From an uncultured Bacilli bacterium (GTDB lineage Bacteria; Bacillota_I; Bacilli_A; RF39; UBA660), in assembly GCA_947586295.1 (NCBI GenBank), contig CANPXQ010000006.1, positions 1-18,839 on the forward strand: DNA of 18,839 nucleotides. The letters are read 5' to 3'. The notes below the pieces were generated by a model. That model saw nothing but the letters and a program-made list of their open reading frames with translations. It did no database searches and was not told the origin of the DNA. The translations under genes were made by a program, and so were the position numbers. Positions 8,432 through 13,790 of this stretch are shown here, in pieces. Every line of letters starts with the position of its first letter. Position 1 is the first letter of the stretch.

Positions 8432-9115
8432 ATGGTTATTAATGTTTATCTTGATGAATCTGGCTCCATCCATAAAAATAGTAAATCGGCTTTTTTCGCT
8501 GTCGGAGGTTATTTTACTTTTCTTAGTGATAAAAATAAAGTTATAAGTCGATATAAAAAAATAAATAAAGAAATAAAGAATCAAAAAAAGATCCCGCTAG
8601 AAACTGAAATTAAAGCAACGCAAATGGAAGAAAAAGAAAAAATCTATATCTTTAAAGAAATTCAAGCAATTTCTTCTTTTTATGGTTTTAGTAAAGTTTT
8701 TGCTAAAAGAAAAATGCGTAAGGAAATAATTACCTCAAATATTTTTTATAACTATGCTGTAAAATTAGCATTTAATGATTGTATTATTCCTTTAATAAAT
8801 GATATTAAAGAAAAAATAACTTTTATTATAAGCTGTGATATGCGTAATCTTAAAGTTAAAGAGCTAAAGGATTTAGAAAATTATTTAAATCAAGAATTTT
8901 TAGATACGAGGTACACTTTTAAAGTTCAATATTTTGATTCTAAATATAATTATGGTATTCAGCTAGCGGATTTAATTGTTAATACTTTTTATAATTATTA
9001 TAAGGATTATAATTTTATTAAAGAAGTAATTAAATATCTAAATTTTCGTAAATTTCGGTTAAGTTTATTCCCTGGTCATATTATGCGGGGAAGAATAAAT
9101 AAAATTGGACCCTAG
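8432..9115 (+). CDS. DUF3800 domain protein
   Basis: The N-terminal YLDESGS (6-12) and C-terminal YNYGIQLADLIVN (172-184) are the two hallmark blocks of DUF3800. The family is predicted to have an RNase H-like fold, with acidic residues (here D8, E9 and D180) suggestive of a metal-dependent nuclease, but no function is established for it as far as I know. The 227-residue length is typical. Members are often found near mobile or defence genes; here the neighbours are tyrS and a small tyrosine-rich gene, with no other mobile feature. The ribosome binding site is weak (AGGTTGAT, 8422-8429). The gene may be read through from tyrS, 15 bases upstream. Confidence 0.8.
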   Translation: MVINVYLDESGSIHKNSKSAFFAVGGYFTFLSDKNKVISRYKKINKEIKNQKKIPLETEIKATQMEEKEKIYIFKEIQAISSFYGFSKVFAKRKMRKEIITSNIFYNYAVKLAFNDCIIPLINDIKEKITFIISCDMRNLKVKELKDLENYLNQEFLDTRYTFKVQYFDSKYNYGIQLADLIVNTFYNYYKDYNFIKEVIKYLNFRKFRLSLFPGHIMRGRINKIGP

Positions 9116-9145
9116 GCTTTTTAATTTTCCATTATTTAAATAATA

Positions 9146-9154
9146 CATAAAATA
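9146..9154 (+). promoter_or_regulatory. possible sporulation-type (sigma-K/E-like) -10 element
   Basis: CATAAAATA fits the CATAnnnTA -10 consensus of mother-cell sigma factors and lies 18 bases before the ATG of the tyrosine-rich gene. There is no AC at the expected -35 distance, so support is only partial, and AT-rich DNA makes chance matches common. No sigma-A promoter is visible here. Confidence 0.25.
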
Positions 9155-9171
9155 AAAAGAAAGGAGAAATT

Positions 9172-9381
9172 ATGTATAATCCATATCAATATAGAAGATA
9201 TAATAATTATAATGAACGACAATTTCTTTTTCCCTTTTTATTAGGAGGTTTAGCAGGTGGAGCCGCTGTCGGTTTAACTCGTCCTCGTCCCATATATAAT
9301 GTAGCTCCTAATCCTCGTCCTTACTATAATGCTCCATATTATCAAAGTTCTTATAGTTATTATTATCCTTATCCTTATTAA
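9172..9381 (+). CDS. tyrosine-rich small protein, function unknown (possible coat/surface protein)
   Basis: A 69-residue protein with 16 tyrosines, in YPYPY-type runs at the C-terminus and NPYQYRRYNNY at the start. A short glycine-rich hydrophobic segment (about 18-35, FLFPFLLGG then LAGGAAVGL) could cross or dip into a membrane. It is a real gene: AAGGAG (about 9161-9166) precedes ATG with good spacing, and the composition is deliberate rather than random. Tyrosine-rich short proteins occur in spore coats, where tyrosines are cross-linked, and also on other cell surfaces. The upstream CATAAAATA and the CotZ-like gene 2 kb away favour a coat role, but this is inference. I do not recognise a named family. 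Confidence 0.65.
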   Translation: MYNPYQYRRYNNYNERQFLFPFLLGGLAGGAAVGLTRPRPIYNVAPNPRPYYNAPYYQSSYSYYYPYPY

Positions 9382-9384
9382 GTA

Positions 9385-10521
9385 TTATAATCTATCTTTT
9401 TTTAATAAATTTAAAATTATTCCTAAAAAACAAAAATAAATGATAATTGTCGAACCCCCATAACTTAAAAAAGGTAAGGGTATACCAATAATAGGTACTA
9501 ATCCTAAATTCATAGCTATATTAACAATTTGTTGAAAGAAAAAAATACTAATAAAACTAATTAAAAATAGTTTTATTTTTTTCGTTTTGACATTATTAAA
9601 CCATTTTAATAATATTATATTGATAACAAAATAACTAATTAAAATTATTATTCCGGATAATATTCCATAATTACCAATATTAAAAGCAAATATAAAATCT
9701 GTAGGAGATTCGGGTATATAAAGACTAATTTGGTTAAAACCATTTTTAATTAAAGGAGCACTACCAATAACAATTAAAGCATTTCCTAATTGATAAGAAT
9801 TATTTTCTGCAAAATTTAATAGTCTTTCAATGCGGTAGAAAAAACTTGTTCCAATTAATTTAATTAATAAATCTTGTTCATAATTATATAAATAATAAAA
9901 ACTAATTGTTCCTATAAGGAATATAATAATAAAAATAAAAAAATACCATTTATTAATATGTGATGTAAGTAAAATACTTAAAGCGATTAAAATATAAAAA
10001 ATAATAGCCCCAGTATCCGGTTCTAAAAAAACTAAAAAAGATGGTATTAAAGTTATAATAAATACTTTTATAATTAAGTAAAATTCATCCTTTTTAGTAT
10101 TAATATTATTTTTAGTAGTAATATAAATTAAAAATAAAGTTAAAGATAATTTCATTAATTCGCTGGGTTGAAAAGCTAAAAAACCGATGTTAAACCAAGC
10201 TTTGGCGCCATTGATAGTTCGACCAATAAATAAAACAAGAATCAATAAAATTACGGTAAATAAATATAAATAAGGACTTAATTTAAAAACTTTATCCATA
10301 TTTATTTTTTTAGCTATTAAAAGAATTAAAAAACCGAAAAGATACCAAATTAATTGTTTAGTTAAATGATATTCATAAGTATTATTTATTAATTTAGCAT
10401 TATGCATATTAAAAAGACTTATTATCATAATGATTAATAAGAAAAAAAATAAAAGGAATTTTTCATTTCTAAATTTTTTCATATTGTTAATATTATGTGC
10501 CAAAAAGAAAATATTTATCAT
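9385..10521 (-). CDS. SEDS-family peptidoglycan polymerase (RodA/FtsW/SpoVE)
   Basis: A polytopic membrane protein (378 residues, about ten helices) of the SEDS family, the glycosyltransferases that polymerise lipid II with a partner class B PBP. Visible signatures are GRTINGAKAWFNI followed by FQPSELMK (about 117-124), LEPDTG (166-171), ESPTDFIFA (271-279), whose D275 matches the essential SEDS aspartate, and LPFLSYGG (349-356). These fit RodA best, but FtsW and SpoVE cannot be ruled out. The start is uncertain: M1 (10521) has no clear ribosome binding site, and neither does M14 (10482), which begins MKKFRNEK. It ends 3 bases from the tyrosine-rich gene (convergent), and if M1 is right it lies 20 bases from the divergent gene at 10542. 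Confidence 0.88.
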   Translation of the reverse strand: MINIFFLAHNINNMKKFRNEKFLLFFFLLIIMIISLFNMHNAKLINNTYEYHLTKQLIWYLFGFLILLIAKKINMDKVFKLSPYLYLFTVILLILVLFIGRTINGAKAWFNIGFLAFQPSELMKLSLTLFLIYITTKNNINTKKDEFYLIIKVFIITLIPSFLVFLEPDTGAIIFYILIALSILLTSHINKWYFFIFIIIFLIGTISFYYLYNYEQDLLIKLIGTSFFYRIERLLNFAENNSYQLGNALIVIGSAPLIKNGFNQISLYIPESPTDFIFAFNIGNYGILSGIIILISYFVINIILLKWFNNVKTKKIKLFLISFISIFFFQQIVNIAMNLGLVPIIGIPLPFLSYGGSTIIIYFCFLGIILNLLKKDRL

Positions 10522-10541
10522 AAAATATGATGAGGTGAAAT

Positions 10542-10835
10542 ATGGATAAATTACCTAAAGTATATGCCAATCCCATAAGTCAAAAAATTGAACATAGTCA
10601 AGAGACTTTTTATAGTAAAGACATTAGAGCTATAGATAGTTCTCCTCAAAATATTAATCATAAAATAAACGCTATATTTAGTGATAAATCACATATTTAT
10701 AAAAGCAAAGTAAGAATAACTTTTAAAGATGGCATAAAAGAAGAAGTGATTGTTGGTAAAACTAATTTAAATTTATTAACGATGGAAGGAAAATTAATAA
10801 GCATTCCCGAAATACTTGATATTGAAAAAATATAA
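10542..10835 (+). CDS. hypothetical 97-residue protein
   Basis: I do not recognise the family. It is a plausible gene: GAGGTGA (10530-10536) is well spaced from the ATG, and the frame ends just before a hairpin terminator. It is soluble, with a polar N-terminal half. The C-terminal half (about 50-97, including VRITFKDGIKEEVIVG) looks like a small beta-barrel of five strands. It starts only 20 bases from the 10521 start of the divergent SEDS gene, so the two may share a control region. Function unknown. Confidence 0.6.
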   Translation: MDKLPKVYANPISQKIEHSQETFYSKDIRAIDSSPQNINHKINAIFSDKSHIYKSKVRITFKDGIKEEVIVGKTNLNLLTMEGKLISIPEILDIEKI

Positions 10836-10837
10836 GA

Positions 10838-10876
10838 AAAAAAGTATATCATTTTAAATCTTCGATATACTTTTTT
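10838..10876. terminator. bidirectional intrinsic terminator
   Basis: AAAAAAGTATATC (10838-10850) pairs perfectly with GATATACTTTTTT (10864-10876) around a 13-base loop. The T run on one strand and the A run on the other let it serve both convergent genes. The last codons and the TGA stop of the minus-strand gene lie within it. Confidence 0.8.
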
Positions 10877-11166
10877 AATGTTCGCGCGTTTTTGCCAAAA
10901 ATAATTTTTAATTGATTATCTATTTCGACTATTCCCTTGGCTCCCAGCTTTTGAATTGCTTCTTTATCGGCTAGGGAAACATCTTTTAAAATTACTTTAA
11001 ATCGCGACATATTACATTCAGCATTTATGATATTATCTTTACCACCTAAATATGTTATTAATTTATTTGCTTCAATATTAAAATCTCTTTTGGTAAGTTT
11101 TATTATAACTAAAGAAATAATAATTAAGACAATACCAATAATTACGTACTGGATAATATTATTCAT
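10849..11166 (-). CDS. membrane-anchored orphan PTS EIIB-like protein
   Basis: A 105-residue protein with one N-terminal membrane helix (about 6-23, IIGIVLIIISLVII) and a cytoplasmic glucose-family EIIB domain: ITYLGGKDNIINAEC (37-51) and then KLGAKGIVEI near 73-82. In true EIIB the cysteine of CxTRLR is phosphorylated. Here C51 is kept but the motif reads CNMSRFK, so the TR-LR positions have drifted. No EIIC, EIIA, HPr or sugar gene is nearby, so it is not an ordinary transporter component. It may be a regulator or a degenerate domain. Ribosome binding site AGGTGAT precedes the ATG, and TATAAT (11183-11188 on the minus strand) serves as -10. Confidence 0.75.
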   Translation of the reverse strand: MNNIIQYVIIGIVLIIISLVIIKLTKRDFNIEANKLITYLGGKDNIINAECNMSRFKVILKDVSLADKEAIQKLGAKGIVEIDNQLKIIFGKNARTLKKYIEDLK

Positions 11167-11182
11167 AACATCACCTAAAATA

Positions 11183-11211
11183 ATTATACTACATTTTAAA
11201 AAAAATTAAAA
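11183..11211 (-). promoter_or_regulatory. probable promoter of the EIIB-like gene
   Basis: On the minus strand, a perfect TATAAT (11183-11188) lies about 17 bases after a weak -35 TTTTAA (11206-11211), and the start codon follows 16 bases downstream of the -10. Confidence 0.5.
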
Positions 11212-11227
11212 CTCTTAAGTAGCAAGC

Positions 11228-11254
11228 ACGTATTTTTTAAAGAAACATAAATTA
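11228..11254 (+). promoter_or_regulatory. sigma-K-like sporulation promoter of the CotZ-like gene
   Basis: AC (11228-11229), 16 bases, then CATAAATTA (11246-11254) matches the Bacillus sigma-K pattern AC-N16-CATAnnnTA. Transcription would begin near 11260, giving about 25 bases of leader before the AAAGGGTGA site and ATG 11285. No sigma-A promoter is seen at this position. AT-rich sequence can produce such matches by chance; the support comes from the exact spacing and the coat-like product. Confidence 0.45.
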
Positions 11255-11284
11255 TTAATGAGAATATATGAAAGGGTGAAAAAT

Positions 11285-11737
11285 ATGAATAATAATAACA
11301 ATACAAATGAACAACAAGGCAATTGCATAAATGAAATATTATGTGTTATTTTAGTTTTACAAGAAAATGCTTGTCCAGATAATTGCTTACAAACTTGTGA
11401 TAGACCTGTTTTAGGAGGAGGAGCTAATTGTTTAATTTGTAACACTAGACCAGTAATGTTATATTGTTGTGCCGGTAATGGTTTACCTTGGAGTATGCCA
11501 ATAACTAAAGATTCTACTGAAAGTTGTGCTGGCGAAGGACAAAGTGCAACATGTTCTAATGTATTTAGGGTTGAAAAAATAGAAGGCAATTGTTGTACTT
11601 TCCGTGTACTTGCCGAAAATGAAGATACTACAAGTGTTTTACCTTATGTTGCCACTAATGTCTTCTTTACAATGGACTGTAGTTGCTTATGTGGAATAAG
11701 ATGTTTATCAGATACATATGTAGATTGTCTATGTTAA
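11285..11737 (+). CDS. cysteine-rich spore-coat protein of the CotY/CotZ type
   Basis: A 150-residue protein with 19 cysteines, an Asn-rich start (NNNNNTNEQQ) and no signal peptide. The second half holds VFRVEKIEGNCCTFRVL (93-109) and DCSCLCGIRCL (131-141), which resemble the blocks FFRVERVHGSCATL and DLDCFCAINCL of Bacillus CotZ as I recall them. CotY, CotZ and ExsY form disulfide-linked sheets in the spore crust or exosporium, made in the mother cell. I chose ATG 11285 because AAAGGGTGA (11271-11279) is just upstream; ATG 11258 would precede that site and sit at the predicted transcription start. A sigma-K-like promoter precedes it and a strong terminator follows, so it is a single-gene unit. 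Confidence 0.7.
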   Translation: MNNNNNTNEQQGNCINEILCVILVLQENACPDNCLQTCDRPVLGGGANCLICNTRPVMLYCCAGNGLPWSMPITKDSTESCAGEGQSATCSNVFRVEKIEGNCCTFRVLAENEDTTSVLPYVATNVFFTMDCSCLCGIRCLSDTYVDCLC

Positions 11738-11759
11738 AAACCTCTTGAAGAGGTTTTTT
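11736..11759 (+). terminator. intrinsic terminator of the CotZ-like gene
   Basis: AAAAACCTCT (11736-11745) pairs with AGAGGTTTTT (11749-11758) around a TGA triloop, with a T run continuing to 11759. The stem overlaps the TAA stop. Confidence 0.85.
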
Positions 11760-11792
11760 CTTTGCACTAAATTTCTAAAATAATAATATTTA

Positions 11793-11801
11793 TGATATAA
11801 T
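11793..11801 (+). promoter_or_regulatory. extended -10 promoter of the SH3-domain gene
   Basis: TGATATAAT is an extended -10 (TG-N-TATAAT) with TATAAT at 11796-11801. No good -35 is seen at 17 bases upstream, as expected for extended -10 promoters. It lies 20 bases before the start codon. Confidence 0.55.
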
Positions 11802-11821
11802 TAAAAGTAGGAGAAGTAAAA

Positions 11822-12466
11822 ATGAGTTTTAAAAAGTTATTTTGGATTTTAATTATTGGGGCGTTAATTGGTTGTGGTGTTTTTGTAGGTTATAAAGTAC
11901 TTGAATCTAAAAATGCTTGGAAAGTAATAATCGCTATAGATGAAGTTAATGTTCGTAAAGAACATAGTTTATATGAAGCTAAATTAGCAACGGTCTATAA
12001 AGATGAAAAATTTAAAGTTTTAGAAATATATTTAGATGATCCTAGGTACGTATGGTATAAAATAGAATATAGTAAAGGAGCTACTGGTTGGATTGCTAGT
12101 GGGCGAAATAATCCGTATGTTGAAGAGATAAATAATCCTAATTATCAAACGGATAATAATGTTGATGAAAATTACCAAATGGATTATAAAAAACCTGTAG
12201 TTAAATTTGATAATAATGTTTATATGGTATATGATATAAATAGTATAAGTTATAAACATTTGACAATTGAAGATGCCAGTAGTTATACAATTGAACATCA
12301 AATATATTATGAAGAACATCCTAAGGATACTAATATCCCTCAATATTGGATTCAATATATAGTAACTGATGCATTTGGGAATGTGACTAAAAAAGTACAA
12401 CAAATAATCTTTGATGTTGAACCAGATCAAAGTGAAGTATTATTGTTTGAAAATTTACAAAGGTAA
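11822..12466 (+). CDS. membrane-anchored protein with bacterial SH3 domain
   Basis: A 214-residue protein with an N-terminal hydrophobic segment (7-27). LIGC at 15-18 fits a lipobox, but the residues after it stay hydrophobic, so a plain membrane anchor is at least as likely. An extracellular SH3-type beta-barrel follows (about 37-95), with VNVRKEHS (42-49) and GWIAS (89-93) as the family hallmarks. Bacterial SH3 domains often bind cell-wall peptides. Residues 120-205 form a second beta-rich region (YWIQYIVTDAFGNVTKK), similar in pattern to Ig-like repeats. AGGAGA (11809-11814) is well spaced. It precedes a D,D-carboxypeptidase gene, which supports an envelope role, though a terminator separates them. 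Confidence 0.7.
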   Translation: MSFKKLFWILIIGALIGCGVFVGYKVLESKNAWKVIIAIDEVNVRKEHSLYEAKLATVYKDEKFKVLEIYLDDPRYVWYKIEYSKGATGWIASGRNNPYVEEINNPNYQTDNNVDENYQMDYKKPVVKFDNNVYMVYDINSISYKHLTIEDASSYTIEHQIYYEEHPKDTNIPQYWIQYIVTDAFGNVTKKVQQIIFDVEPDQSEVLLFENLQR

Positions 12467-12487
12467 GTAAGTAAAACTTATCTTTTT
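12461..12487 (+). terminator. probable intrinsic terminator after the SH3-domain gene
   Basis: AGGTAAGT (12461-12468) pairs with ACTTATCT (12476-12483) with one G-U pair and a 7-base loop, followed by a T run. It contains the stop codon. Confidence 0.6.
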
Positions 12488-12505
12488 GTTTTATCATATT
12501 TAGGT

Positions 12506-12511
12506 TATAAT
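12506..12511 (+). promoter_or_regulatory. probable -10 of the D,D-carboxypeptidase promoter
   Basis: A perfect TATAAT lies 20 bases upstream of the start codon and after the terminator. The best -35 at 17 bases (TTTTTG, 12483-12488) is poor, so only the -10 is claimed. Confidence 0.45.
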
Positions 12512-12531
12512 AAGGTAGAGGTAGGTAGTTT

Positions 12532-13734
12532 ATGAAAAAATTATTATTTCTTTTGGCCAATTTTTTTCTTTTTTTGCCAAGTATTTTTGCCACTAATATT
12601 GATTTATATTCATCTAATGCTATTCTTTATGATACCATAAATAATAAAATAATATATGAAAAAGGAAGTTCAGAAAATGTTAGTATTGCTTCTATTACCA
12701 AAATAATGACGGCTATTGTCGCTACAGAAAAAATAGCTGATTATGATGAAACTGTTACGATTTTAGCTCAAGATTTTAATAGTTTAAAAGAAAATAATGC
12801 TTCTGTTGCGGGTTTTAAAGTAGGACAAAATGTTACGTATCGCGATTTATTATATGGTTTATTATTACCTAGTGGGGCGGATGCTGCTCAAGCATTAGTA
12901 CGTTTAACTTATAAAACTAAGGATGATTTTGTTGAAAAAATGAATGTCAAAGCGCAAGAACTTAAGATGTTAGATACGCATTTTACTAATGTAACGGGGT
13001 TAGATGAAAAGGGCCAAAAAAGTACCTTAATAGATGTTGTTAAAATGGTAGAATATGCTTTTGATAATCCTTTATTAAAAGAGATATTATCTACTAGTAG
13101 ATATATTACTTCTGATAAAAAATTAACTTTATATAGTACGGTTAGATCATCAATTAATCAAGTTGGCAATATGCCTTATGTTATCGGAGGCAAAACGGGA
13201 ACGACTAAAAATGCTGGAAGAGCTCTCGCAAGTTACAGTAATATTTGGGATAATTATTTTATTGTTGTAACTGTTGGTGCTCCTCAAGGGACTACTCCTT
13301 ATAATGTTATAGATCATAAAAAAATCTATGAATATCTTTTAAATAATTATGAAGAAAAAAATATATTAACAAAGGATAGTTTAATTTTAACTTTACCGAC
13401 AGTGGATGCAAAAATATCCGAAATTAATTATTACTTAGATGAAGATATAAATAAAATAGTTCCTTTAGATTTTAATACGGAGGCTATAGAAATTAATTAT
13501 GATGGTTTAAGAGAAATCCCTTTTAATACGAAAAAAGATTCTAAATTGGGAACTTTAACTATTAGTTATGATGATGAAGTATTAAAAACAATGGATATTT
13601 ATTTAGAAGAAACGTTAACGATTGATTATTTAAAATATTTAAAACATCATCCTTATATAATTGTCAGTTTATGTTTATTAATATTTATATTATCATTAGT
13701 TATTATTAATAACTTTAAGAAAAAAAAGAAATAA
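12532..13734 (+). CDS. D-alanyl-D-alanine carboxypeptidase (PBP5/DacA-DacF family, S11)
   Basis: A low-molecular-weight penicillin-binding protein that trims the terminal D-Ala of peptidoglycan stem peptides. It has a signal peptide (1-20, ending IFA), the active-site SITK (54-57, Ser nucleophile and Lys) and KTG (221-223). The middle SxN motif reads SGA (114-116, LLLPSGADAAQ): the expected Asn is Ala. The C-terminal part (about 270-365) is the PBP5-type beta-domain, and a C-terminal hydrophobic helix (about 374-394) then KKKKK anchors it to the membrane. The 400-residue length is usual. Ribosome binding site is weak (AGGTAGGTAGT, about 12519-12529). Its own promoter and the terminator before it suggest independent expression. 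DacA versus sporulation DacF cannot be decided from sequence alone. Confidence 0.88.
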   Translation: MKKLLFLLANFFLFLPSIFATNIDLYSSNAILYDTINNKIIYEKGSSENVSIASITKIMTAIVATEKIADYDETVTILAQDFNSLKENNASVAGFKVGQNVTYRDLLYGLLLPSGADAAQALVRLTYKTKDDFVEKMNVKAQELKMLDTHFTNVTGLDEKGQKSTLIDVVKMVEYAFDNPLLKEILSTSRYITSDKKLTLYSTVRSSINQVGNMPYVIGGKTGTTKNAGRALASYSNIWDNYFIVVTVGAPQGTTPYNVIDHKKIYEYLLNNYEEKNILTKDSLILTLPTVDAKISEINYYLDEDINKIVPLDFNTEAIEINYDGLREIPFNTKKDSKLGTLTISYDDEVLKTMDIYLEETLTIDYLKYLKHHPYIIVSLCLLIFILSLVIINNFKKKKK

Positions 13735-13757
13735 TCTTTTAAACTTAAAGCTATCCA

Positions 13758-13766
13758 TGATATAAT
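13758..13766 (+). promoter_or_regulatory. extended -10 promoter of pcrA
   Basis: TGATATAAT is an extended -10 (TATAAT at 13761-13766) located 25 bases before the pcrA ATG. It is the same sequence as at 11793-11801. No good -35 is seen. Confidence 0.6.
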
Positions 13767-13790
13767 ATTTATAGATAGTTGGAGGATATA

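Noticed and set aside
11215..11589. Minus-strand open frame of 124 residues
   Set aside because: It is opposite the Cys-rich CotZ-like gene; its Pro/Gln-rich content mirrors that gene's codons.
12032..12430. Minus-strand open frame of 132 residues
   Set aside because: It lies wholly opposite the SH3-domain gene, has an Ile/Tyr-rich composition typical of antisense AT-rich DNA and no ribosome binding site.
13735..13757. Terminator after the D,D-carboxypeptidase gene
   Set aside because: CTTTTAAACTTAAAG contains only a very short inverted repeat with no following T run.
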